This document shows, one piece after another, positions 32,965-43,540 of a stretch of DNA of 64,000 bases. Each line of letters opens with the position of its first letter. The first letter of the stretch is position 1. Position numbers and translations under genes: made by a program. The DNA lies in contig JAYJML010000072.1 in assembly GCA_035610835.1 (NCBI GenBank), positions 62,001 through 126,000 of the forward strand, given 5' to 3'. The notes under the pieces are model-generated. The model saw only the letters and a list, made by a program, of their open reading frames with translations, did no database searches and was not told the DNA's origin. The DNA comes from Ophiura sarsii. Lineage: Eukaryota > Echinodermata > Ophiuroidea > Amphilepidida > Ophiuridae.

Positions 32965-34345
32965 TTCTGCCGGTATGGTTCAGTTTGATTATTTTGCAAA
33001 AGCTCTTAAGATAACTTGGACAAGAAGAATTTTGAAGTATGAAAACAAGAGTAAAATTCACAATTTATTTAAAGTTAATATCCCGTCATGTAATTTTTAT
33101 TATTCATCATTTGAATATTGGAAGATTGTCATAATGATTTTTGGAAAAGTGTGCTTATTGCATGGAGGGATTATGCTTCAAAACTCAACCCTATAAATAG
33201 GGAACAAGTTTTGTGTTCCAGTATTTGGAATAATAGTAATATTGTTGTGGGGAATAGATGTGTACTGTACAAAAGTTGGGAGAAAGTTGGTATCAAATAT
33301 ATTAATGATCTTCTTTCTACAGAAGGAGAGTTCCTATTACTTAAGGACATTCAAATTAAATATAATATCAGAATAAATTTTCTCCAATATCATGGGATGA
33401 AAAGAGCTATTCATGAAGCATTTTCAAATCTTCTTTGTAGTTTAAATACCACACTTCCAAATCCTTATCAAGGTTTTCATACCAGTATGATTCTTAAGGA
33501 ATCCAAAGGTTGTAAACAATTTTATAACATTTTTATTACTGGATTAAAGGTTAAGTTTAAATATACTGACAAATGGAACCATAAATTAGGTATATATTTA
33601 ACTGAAAAAGAATGGTTGAATATTTGTCAGTATAACTGGAAATGTGCTCAGTTAAACTCCGTTGGTTCCAATTTCGCCTTTTAAACAGAATCCTTTGTAC
33701 AAATACCCTTTTAGTTAAAATTGGTAAAACGGTCAATCCAAAATGTACCTTTTGTAACGAAGTTGATGAAAACTTTGTTCATCTCTTTTGGGAATGTGAA
33801 TTTACTATAAAGTACTGGAAAGACGTTCAAAACTGGATTAATAGCAATCTGGACACAAATATTCGGTTGAAAAAAGAAATGATCCTGTTTGGAAATTACC
33901 AGTACAAAGATTATGTTTTTAACAATATCCTATTAATCCTGAAATTCAATGTTTACAAAAGCAGGATAAAAGAAGAAAAACCTTGTTTTACCTATGGGAA
34001 GAAAGAGGTGATAAATTTGTATGTCAACGAAAAACTATTTATAATGCAGACCTGAAAAATAAAGCTTTCAATATTCGGTGGCATAAATGGACATCACCTT
34101 TTGAGAAATAAGATAATTAAATTGCCAAAGTTATTGCATGTATATTTAAAGAAAGAGGAACAATACACTGTCTCTGTATAAATTTACCTGTTCATATACA
34201 AAATACGTTCAATCTAAATAACATTTTGTTCATACACGAATGTACCCCTTGGTAAATATAATTTGTACCACCACATGTATATTTGAATTGTTTTTATGAT
34301 GTATGTGATCTTTTCAGCGAGAGAAATGATAATAAAAAATATAAA
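32965..34345 (+). pseudogene. Decayed L1/Tx1-like LINE, ORF2 C-terminal fragment
   Basis: Three plus-strand frames (from ~32975, 33118-33684, 33642-34055) must be joined by two frameshifts, near 33120 and 33650, to read one protein. The last contains a CX2CX8HX4C zinc knuckle (CTFC...HLFWEC), typical of the C-terminus of L1/Tx1-type ORF2 proteins, and the first has an ALKITWTRRIL motif seen upstream in such proteins. The reverse transcriptase core is missing. The 3' end is AT-rich near 34345. Confidence 0.75.
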
Positions 34346-34498
34346 TGAGAGAAAAACTTTCTGCATGTACCTGACACCTTGGGGATAGTTAACCAAACCG
34401 GACTCCAAACACCGTTTGTCTGTTTCCATCCAATACGTCATGGAGTAGGTACGTATTGTCTCGTCAGGTTACTTGTAGCCCAACTACCCATTTGATAT

Positions 34499-35010
34499 AT
34501 CGTCGGTCTCATCACATACAGATCTATTCGACGCAACACGCTTTTCGAGAAAATCGAGATTGAAAATCCTGTTGTCAGATTTGGCTTCAAACTTGCTTAT
34601 TTCTTAACCAATATTCCTAGATAGGATATATACATGAAGAGGAGAGAGGACCCTTGGTACTTTCTATTTAGGTCATTTTTGTGTGATAATCTTTTGAATA
34701 ACATTGATAGCTCTGTATAACTCATGGAATAGATCTGTATGTGAAACGCGTAGAATTTGCGATGTTCAAATAGCGTGATGTGTCGTCCACGTTATATCCT
34801 ATTCTATATGGAATAGCGCTATATGTGAAACGCTGAAATGTAAAAAACAGCAAATACACCAAATTCAAGGACTTATATCTCATTAATTAAACAGAATTGA
34901 GGTCTGTAACTTGGGATATTGAAAGAGCACGATACAATATTACTAAAAACCGATTTTCTCAAAAATTCATAATCTCTCGAATAGATCAGTATGTGATGAG
35001 ACCGACGACA
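34499..35010. mobile_element. TIR element, CGTCGGTCTCATCACATAC ends
   Basis: CGTCGGTCTCATCACATAC at 34501 is complementary to the segment ending near 35008. The inverted match continues, less perfectly, through ATCTATTCGA. No clear target duplication and no transposase. Confidence 0.6.
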
Positions 35011-36589
35011 TGTTCCGATTTGAATGTTGAAGAAGTGCATCCCGCAATACAAATGAACTTTGTTGGTAACAGCATATTGCCTGCTGTATTCCTATGTTGA
35101 ATTTTCCATAAATTAAAATATGTCACTAATAATAAACATAGTAATACCTTTGTTACAAGAAAGGTAGCCCTCCCCTCGTCGTATGCTTTCCAAGCACATA
35201 AGTTTGCCCTTATAACGATTGGACCGACGAAGTCGTATCACAATTCGTAAATGCGTGGAACATTCACAGGGCTTTGGACTTCAGTTCTCCTATTTACCCA
35301 TACCGAACGCTATCCATATCTGTTGTATCATGGAATGCGAGTTAAGAATATGCTTTAACAAAAGTTGTGCCTAACTGAAATATCTATCTGGGATTGCTTA
35401 AGTAGTGACATATCCAGATTGTCAAGGAACAAATAAATGCATACATTGACTATCAATGGGATAGTAAAAAAGAGAGACCCTCTGTCCACCCAGATGAACC
35501 TATCGGATCTCTCATTGTTTGCCACAAGTGCCATCTCTGTGTGAAGTCCACGAAGCATACTATATTCACTGTCGTTCTTCAATCAAGACATCTGCCAAAT
35601 TGTTTAGGTATGATTCAGTCATTTGGCATTCTGGTACCGCTACAGACGGAACTTTAAGAGCAACTGTTTGCATATAGTCTGGTAGATTGAGCTATTTGTC
35701 ACTGGTTTCCTGTGTGGTTGTTCGAAGTAGTGGCCTCATATTGCTAAATTTAGTATTGGTGGGAAATTAGAGAACCGTAAGGCATGACTGTGATTCCGTT
35801 AGGGCTAATTGTTACTCCAAATTATTCCCATGAAGCAGCTCGTCCAGTGATGACATTGAGCTAGCAGGTAACGAATCATATTAATTATCATATTTATAGG
35901 TTGAGAATAGAAAGATTCACACTGTATTTCAAAACACATTTAATCAAAGCATTTGTGATATTTATTGCAGCGGCCATTTTGGATATCGGCCATCTTTTAA
36001 TCTTGTGGTTGTATGTTACATAGCCTTATCTAGTATATATAAACATAACATAAGCTAAAGATATATCGTACGTTATTATTTTGGGACTTCACGTATAAAA
36101 TCGTTGTATTAGTAATAAATAATTTCACAGTAGCCGCCATGTTGGATTCAAAAATTAACTTTTGATAACCAACAAAGCATATCCATGTAAGATAATTCCA
36201 CTGATATAATAAAATCCTTTTAGTATATAGACTGTGATTAACAAAATTGTATTGCCTTTTGCAACACGTCATTTTATGGGATCAGCCATCTTGGATTATG
36301 ATGATTTCTGACCTGAGCACCCCTTCTAGAATCACAGGTCATAACCTGAAGAAGAATATATCATCATGGTTTGCTTGTATCCGACAAGTAAACGTAATGG
36401 CCAAAATTGCCCTTAAGGGGGCTGTGGACTCTCAGGTACAGCCTCCGTAAAACTGCCATAACTTCTTCATTATTCATTTAATCTTTATAAACGTATACAG
36501 TTTTTTGCAGAAAAGGGTTCAATGAATCCAACCATGATAATGAAATTGACCATTTTGGAAAAAAAATATAAAAAGCACCTTTTTTGACC
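35011..36589. other. Non-coding, includes inverted ATGGCGGCC-type repeat
   Basis: 35.9-36.35 kb holds CCATTTTGGATATCGGCC and GCCGCCATGTTGGATT phrases, a decayed member of the dispersed family. Nothing else is recognised. Confidence 0.4.
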
Positions 36590-36937
36590 CATTTTAGGTT
36601 TGGAAAAGATAACTCAAAATATATTTTGTTAAATTTTGTCATACTAGTTTTATGATAATCCTGATAACATTCCCCAGGAGCGTTTTTTTATTTTTAATAT
36701 CTTATTTTTTATTTTTTTAGTTACAGACCAAAAGTTGCTAAAAAATGTGATTTTTTACCGCCAAAATCATGAAAATCACTTTTTTTGGCACTTTTTGGTC
36801 TGTAACTCAAAAAAATAAAAAATAAGATATTAAAAATAAAAAAACGCTCCTGGGGAATGTTATCAGGATTATCATAAAACTAGTATGACAAAATTTAACA
36901 AAATATATTTTGAGTTATCTTTTCCAAACCTAAAATG
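36590..36937. repeat. Near-perfect 348-bp palindrome
   Basis: Arms of about 146 bp (from ATTTTAGGTTTGG to GTTACAGACCAAAA) are identical apart from a 1-bp indel. A ~50-bp centre is partly complementary. The lack of divergence suggests a recent inverted duplication or active conversion between arms. Confidence 0.95.
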
Positions 36938-37700
36938 CCTACAAAATGAAACATGACCTGTCAAAATCGGAGCATGTCTTACATTTTACCCCTGTTTAGG
37001 TCAATGACCTCTAGTGACCCCATATGACATGTCACTTTTAATCGCTTAAGACCCTATGTGTACATGGATACAAGGAATCTTTTGACCAATTCTCATAATC
37101 ATGGGTCATTTCCTCTCGAAAAAATAGCATTTTGAGTGACTGGAGTGTAAATTGACATTTTGACCTATAGTGACCCCTTGTTGACCTTTGACCCCAAGAT
37201 AATGATTGACTCTTTTTCTTGTCGCATCAATGCCTACAAAATGAAACATGACCGGTCAAAATCGGAGCATGTCTTACATTTTACCCTTTGTTTAGGTCAA
37301 TGACCTCTAGTGACCCCATATGACATGTCACTTTTAATCGCTTAAGACCCTATGTGTACATGGATACAAGAAATCTTTTGACCAATTCTCATAATCATGG
37401 GTCATTTCCTCTCGAAAAAATAGCATTTTTAGTGCGAGGATTGAAAATTTACATTTTGACCCCTTGTGACCCCAAATATTGTTTGATTTTAAAAACCTTT
37501 CTTTTATATATGCGTACGGTCAAAAAGAATATGTTGACCAATTCTGACGATCATAGGTCATTTCACTAAATTGCAAATGCGTTTTTAGTGAATATCACGT
37601 TTTGACCCCTAGTGACCCCTGTGTGACCTTTGACCCCTTATGCTTTACAACCTAAGTAGTGGTGCACTTAAGGGTTCTTATGTCCAAATATGGTCAAATT
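36936..37700 (+). repeat. Tandem ~293-bp repeat, 'tGACCtctaGTGACCCC' family
   Basis: 36936-37138 recurs at 37229-37430 almost unchanged. A third, diverged unit follows. Related single units are at 1-240 (inverted) and 63780-64000. Confidence 0.9.
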
Positions 37701-37827
37701 CGGGTCAATGGTTACGGAGCTATAGGTCCCATGGCTGAAGAAAGAAGAAGAAGAAAGAAGAAACAGGTAGAATACAGTATATTAGTCGTTTCTCGACTAA
37801 TATAATTATATATAATTATATGATTAC

Positions 37828-38097
37828 CTGTTCAGCTTCCCGTACAGCAATAAAGCGGATGCGTCTGGTGTCATTTGGGAGTTTTACCCAATACGCCAGT
37901 ATTGTATAATCTATATGCCTGACTTGGGGCAGGTACGTGGCTGGTCCAGTAGTAGTACGAGCAGTAGACGAGACCAATCGTGTAATATCTGGTAGAGGAA
38001 AAGGTGGCTCATTAACATAATTGCCGTTACCCCTATCGTGTTGGAGCATGCGATTCATGTAGTCGTGTAGTATTTGTTCTCCCCGATATGAATACCG
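37828..38097 (-). CDS. Exon 1 of paralogue B (unrecognised secreted or membrane protein)
   Basis: This is a 270-bp (90-codon) open frame between an acceptor (ACCAACAG at 38098) and a donor (CAG|GTAATC at 37827), phase 0 at both ends. Its last ~30 codons, from the YTILAYWVKL motif to VREAEQ, are nearly identical to the end of the corresponding exon at 15421-15642. The N-terminal two thirds differ, with a basic and hydroxylated region and only the NEPP motif shared. A downstream exon of matching phase lies 7.1 kb away at 30557-30712, and the equivalent intron in paralogue A is 7.6 kb. A decayed inverted copy of its 5' end lies at 42035-42117. No known domain is recognised. Confidence 0.55.
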
Positions 38098-38119
38098 CTG
38101 TTGGTAAATTAAAAACATG

Positions 38120-38580
38120 TGCTAAGTACCCTAATTAAGCGAAACAAAACTGCAGTCCCTAAAATTAGTTATAGCGTATGCCAATGTGCCATCACTTTCC
38201 ATTCAAATGACCGTCATTTGTGAATCGATTGCTTTATCTCTCGTCTATTGAGTGGACAGACGCTATTGAAATGGACGGATGGGTTGCCCTTTTATAGCTT
38301 TGGAATCAGGGGTATTAGCGGAACTCGTTTTTAGTGAAATCGATTTAATACCTGCAATCATTAAAATGACACCTAATTTGTCAACATCATCGGTACCCAA
38401 AGGAAATTGAATAGGGGTGTTGCTGTTTTAATCCATATATTATAGTTCTTTTGAAGAATAACAAAAATCTCTGAATGTTTTGTTGTTGCATAGGAGGCCT
38501 TAGTTTAAAGCTGGTTAAGGTGTAGTGCAATTTGCGAATAAACCCCGGAATAAACAAACAAACAAACAAACACACAAACC
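38120..38580. other. Intron between exons 0 and 1, nothing else recognised
   Basis: AT-rich, with a short (AAAC)n run near 38555. Confidence 0.35.
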
Positions 38581-38599
38581 ATTACAACTCGGACGTCTG

Positions 38600-38900
38600 C
38601 CATCTACAGTAGATGGGCATCCATATATTATTATTGTCATCAATTAGATAAAACCCAATTTTATTTCATTCTTCAGTAGATAAACACCCGGCGTTACATT
38701 TATATCTTCAGTAGGCCTAGATAGTACCCATATTGCATTACTATCTTCAGTAGATACCCGTATGTTATATTGCTATCTTAAGTAGATAGTATATAATATA
38801 TTATATTGCTATCTTCAGATAGCATATGCTATATTGCTATCTTCAGTAGATAGCATTCATGAATTATTACATTGATATCTTCACATTGGCATAATATCTA
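38600..38900 (+). repeat. Irregular array of CTATCTTCAGTAGATAG palindromes
   Basis: At least six intact or degenerate copies of TATCTTCAGTAGATA are spaced ~30-50 bp apart, with ATATTGCTATC spacers. The same palindrome occurs once in each copy of the 24.3/25.8-kb direct repeat. Confidence 0.75.
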
Positions 38901-39372
38901 TATAAACAGCACCGTGCGTAAATTTACACCTATTTTTAGTGTCATTGGTGTGCAACAGTTTCTAAACTTAATTAGGACCAGTCGTGATAGGAGAGTAAAC
39001 GACATATTTACAAAAAATAAAAAATAAATAATGATTATTTAGAAACATTCCTAATGTATGCCTTTTCAAAGATATGGACCAACTGCCCGTTCGACCCCTA
39101 GTTATCGTCCTTGCATGGGCGGGTCTCGAACTGGAGCTAGAGTAATTCGTCTATCATGTGCACCATGTGTAGGAAAACTGCCTTATGCGCTCGTAAAAAA
39201 ACCTTTCCATGAGAGCCAACTATACACCAACTACAATTTAAATAAAGTTACATTTCTTGTTTTTAGTCACCCATTTTTGTATCAAATGACCACGAAAGTG
39301 ACACAAATCACGTAAACAAATTAAAAAAAATAAATAATAATAATAATCCCCTTTTCAGTTGGTGTACTTGAC

Positions 39373-39600
39373 CAGTGGCGTACCCAGAGGGGGCCCCCCT
39401 GAAATATCCCCGTCGGTACACACGAGCCTCCGTCGGTACATTCCTAATTTTTCGGCCGATTTTGAGGACAACGTCACTCCTACCCCCCTACCCCCCCCCC
39501 CCCCCCCGCCTCCGTCGGTACATTTCTGATTTTGACCATGAGTTTTTTCGGCCGACCTTGAGGACAACATCACTCCTAAGTGGCCTGAATACTACCATGA
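39373..39600. repeat. CAGTGGCGTACCC end and C-rich repeat
   Basis: It starts like the hAT-type MITE (CAGTGGCGTAC) and repeats CCTCCGTCGGTACATT. No partner end or duplication found. It is probably a truncated relative. Confidence 0.45.
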
Positions 39601-40219
39601 GATTTATATGCAGTTCAATGAGAGGGACCTGCCTCCACGAGTCATTGTATTGACGGTGAATCAATTGCAACACATTTTTTTTTAAAGTATATTTCACAGC
39701 ATTTAACATGGGTTTTCCTAAGGATCCTCAACCGAGATAACAACACGAAACCACAAACAAATTAAATGTCGCTAACGAGATTGCTAATACTGTGGCTAAT
39801 ACGGGAAACAAATTATATACAAAAACGACGTCGTATCTCTTATAAAAGCACAAATTAGCCTATTTCAAATTAAATAAGTTAAGATCAATAATTTTTATAA
39901 TGATTTGAGGTGTTCTAGGCCAATTAAAATTGACTCTTCTGTGTTTAGGCGTACTGTTTTTCGCCCGCGTCCAAAAATAAGAATGCCAAATATTTAATTA
40001 TTTGATTTTTATTTAGGATTTTATGAAAAATCATGTAGTAATAACATACGGACCTCGATATTGGTTGCGACCACTTGTTTCAGTATAAAGGAATAACAGA
40101 TAGACATCTCGTCCCTTTTCCAAACATGAAACTGTTAACTCATAATAATTTTAAATCGACAACCTTATTGCCAAGTAGCTAGCTTTGATTATGCTTCTAA
40201 AATTATTCAATAAAATAAC

Positions 40220-40354
40220 CTTGTCAGTCCCGAACTCATCCGTAGCTATCTGACGATTGAGAGAATCCAGTCCCTCCGTGTCACACTTTAGTACACAGAG
40301 CTGAATACAGCATGCTAAGACGAATGACGTCGGATTTACGAGCGATAGCTGCAT
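40220..40354 (-). CDS. Exon 0 of paralogue B: signal-peptide exon of an unrecognised secreted or membrane protein
   Basis: This minus-strand open frame of exactly 45 codons runs from an ATG at 40354 to a donor-like AAG|GTTATT at 40219/40220, leaving phase 0. The first ~22 residues are hydrophobic with several cysteines, like a secretory signal peptide, and are followed by a polar stretch. An acceptor-like TTCTCAG lies two bases upstream of the ATG, so a 5' non-coding exon may precede it. The next minus-strand exon (37828-38097) starts in phase 0, so the two join in frame across a ~2.1 kb intron. A LINE fragment begins just 5' of it, on the opposite strand. I do not recognise the family. The call rests on frame, signal-like N-terminus and splice-site fit, not on homology. 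Confidence 0.45.
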
Positions 40355-40384
40355 ACCTGAGAACAATACCAGTAGATATTCCTG

Positions 40385-41812
40385 ATTTATCTCACGGATT
40401 TTATTAGGTCTCAAATTGCAAAGGGTAATTTTGTTGGGATGTTACTACTAGATGTGCAAAAAGCTTTTGACAGCGTGAACCATCAAATTCTCTGCAAAAA
40501 AACTGGAGGCCATGGGAATCGACCCCAGCTGGTTTAAATCATATCTATCTAATAGACAGCAGCTGGTGTGCATTGATGGCATCAATTCCAGCCTTAAACA
40601 ACTTTCTTGTGGTGTACCACAGGGAAGTTTACTGGGCCCTCTTCTCTATCTTTGTTACAGCAATGACATGGAAACATCAGTGCACAACAAGCTGCCTCTA
40701 TATGCAGATGATAGTGTTATTATCTCATCCCATAAAGATCCTGAGGTCATTTCCCGCAATCTGAGTTCTGATTTAAAATCCTGTAATGATTGGTTGATTT
40801 CTAATAAGTTATCCCTTCATGTAGGGAAAACCGAGTGTATATTATTTGGCACCAAAACAAAACATGGTAAGGTCATTGATTTTCAGATATCTTATAGTGA
40901 TAAAATCATCAAGGCCCAAAAGTCCATCAAATACTTGGGAGTGACACTTGATCAAAACCTCTCTGGAGACCTAATGGTTTCCTCTATTATTAACAAAGTT
41001 ACTGGAAAACTCAAATTTCTCTACAGACACTCCAAATACCTTAACCAGAAATTACGGGAAAATCTATGCTCTGCCCTTCTGCAGTGTCATATCGACTACT
41101 GTTGCACTTCCTGGTATTCAAGTCTCAACAAATCATACCAGCGCAAATTTCAAATTATCCAAAACAAAATGGCTCGCTTCATTCTCAACTTGTCTCCCAG
41201 AGAACATATTGGTCAGGTGCATCTGGATTCACTCAAATTGTTAAAAATCCATGACAGAGTTAAACAACTCCGTCTAAATCACATGTTCAATGTTTTCCAC
41301 TCAAAGGGACCCTCTTATTTGAATCAATTTTTCTCCAAAACCACTGCTGCTCACGCTCACCGTACAAGATCAAGTTCACACAATTTTCATGTCCCAAGAG
41401 TCACCAGTCTTGCTTCCAACTCATTTTTCTATCATGGTACCCTAGACTGGAATTCTTTACCCATTTACATAAGATCTATAACAGACAAGAGATCCTTCAA
41501 ATCCATGTCAAAACCTATCTGTCCACTACGTCGATGAACCAGGAATTGGCTGTATATGTGTAACATTTCCTTTTTGCCCGTTTATTTTGTTTTGTCTTCT
41601 GTTATTTTCATCACCTTTTGCAGGCACCTTTTTCCTTTTGGGACCCCATTGGAAATAAGTTGGCATATTTAGCTAACTTTATGGGTTATCCTGGCTTATC
41701 GACTTGGTTGTCTGAATATATTTGTGATGTTATTACATGTTATTATTATGTGCTTGATTATATTTGTATTGTTGATTTTGCCGAATAACAAATAAATAAA
41801 TAAATAAATAAA
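40385..41812 (+). pseudogene. 5'-truncated CR1/jockey-type LINE with (AAAT)n tail
   Basis: The frame from ~40391 contains the LLLDVQKAFDSVNH block. After a +1 frameshift in an A7 run at ~40497-40503 the remainder (to the stop at 41537) is open. It carries GVPQGSLLGPLLY, the catalytic YADD (residues 64-67 of the 341-residue open part), a SIKYLGVTL block and a C-terminal region ending in DWNSLP-type motifs. The 3' end is AATAAATAAATAAATA at 41790-41812. Endonuclease and N-terminal parts are absent. Only the frameshift breaks the remaining RT. Confidence 0.9.
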
Positions 41813-42004
41813 GGAACTCGCGTTTGTTTCCTTACAAATATTCATGATCAATGGGATTTGAACTGGAGGTGGCAACTCCATTCAATAGCAGCACAAAGAC
41901 ACACATTAGTGAGTTCGCCGTAAATTCAATAGAGTAGTGTTGCTAAAATAGTATATACTGCATTAAATTTAGGGATTGGTTCTTTATTTTGGGTAATTAA
42001 AGCT
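41813..42004. other. Short non-coding stretch
   Basis: Nothing recognised. Confidence 0.3.
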
Positions 42005-42290
42005 AATTAGCACACGATTTTAATTTACCAACAGCGATATTCTAATCGAGGAGACAATACCCCACATGTCTATACCAATCGCATGCTCCAACACGATGGG
42101 GGTAACGGAATGTCTTACGGGAAGCACTTTTCTCGGGTTTTACACTGTACCAATTAGACATCACTGGATACAGCTTCAATTGTGGCTCCTATAAACATGA
42201 TAGACGGATGGGTAACCCAAACATTAGCTCCGTGTTGCTTACAATTAAAGATTTATGCCACCATTTTAACAATGCGTGATAATCATAATT
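42005..42290. pseudogene. Rearranged relic of exon 1: inverted 5' end plus start region
   Basis: On the plus strand 42018-42117 matches the acceptor and first ~25 codons of exon 1 of paralogue B (ACCAACAG|CG, then a MLQHD-like translation). On the minus strand 42150-42290 matches the start region and 5' flank of exon 1 of paralogue A, with an ATG at 42161. The two halves are in opposite orientations and neither frame continues, so this is a rearranged relic of the gene family. Confidence 0.5.
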
Positions 42291-42299
42291 CAAGATATA

Positions 42300-43540
42300 C
42301 ATTGTAGGTTAACGTATTATGTCAAAGTCGGTCATTTTGAATTCAATGTTGCCGCTGAATTAAATGTGCTTTAACATAATACAATTGTTTCTAAAGAAAG
42401 ATTAGCATCACAAACATGGAGATGGCCACCAATTTTCAAGTTAAAATATTGGGCAAAATATACTTAAATTGGCGGACATTTTGAAATTAAAGATGACGGC
42501 CCGAACCGTTGATAGAGACAAAAATGGGAAAATGAAATTTTAATTTCTGAGGGTCAATATTATCCAAAATTCGGTCTGGTAAACCTATTGTTATCAATTA
42601 CTTCGAGAGGATTGCCTGGTTGTATATTTAAATTCGGGGCGTCTATAGCGGTACTTTTTGCTAACTGCATGGGTGAGTTTCCATTATGTTGCAAATTACA
42701 TCCACGCTCATGCGTTTAAACTACTCAATGGGCTTTGCTATTCAACCGGTTGCACACGAGAATAATGTCATATAGCAACCAGCTTTGATGGAAGGCGAAT
42801 ATTTAAATTTGTTGCCGGTTTTTAGGGCACCAATTTATAGCGCTGCTAAGCGGGCCATGTAGCGTAATGCAAATATTAACAAATTAACAGATGTGCAGTA
42901 GAACCGTTGCAACAATAAATATTCACTTCAGACAAGTTTGTAAAAGTTTGTCTAAACAATATTTAAATGGAAAGTAGTTCAGTTATTTAAGTTTTTCGCA
43001 TCGATATTGTTTTAGTTAATGTAAGAGTAAAATTACGTTAAAAATAATTCTAAGATATAAAGAAATTAATAAAACTTGGTTAAGTGTGCCTAGGTCACTT
43101 TAGGTGCTATGAGAAAGTACAGAGAATTTGGATGGTTTCAATTTAAAATTAAAAAGTCATGGTGTAAAATTAAAACTAAATTTATATTCCAAATATTTCT
43201 TTTTAAGATCAAGATCAAGTGTCAATATCTGTGAGAGATTAAAGACTTGTGACAAAATTGGTATTATATTTACTTGAGTGAATCCAATGACAAACAATCG
43301 TGGTCTACCCGCCATAGAAGTACATTGGCTATAATGAAGTTGATTAATTAATAATGAGCTATATATTTTCAATGGGAATTGTGTATAAGGATTTGAAGAA
43401 GGCATACATTTTGGAATTGAACAAGCAGATGTTGTATATAGGAAACATGAATTTATGTTCAACTCAATAGTGAAATATAACACCCCAAATTTTAATACGA
43501 GCGTATATGGGATGATGTTGATATCACAACCATGTTAACT
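42300..43540. other. Non-coding, no gene seen
   Basis: It includes a short ATGGCGG-type patch at 42.3-42.5 kb and otherwise AT-rich sequence. Confidence 0.4.

Noticed and set aside
38600..38900. CRISPR-like spaced palindromes
   Set aside because: Eukaryotic context, irregular spacing, degenerate units, no cas genes.
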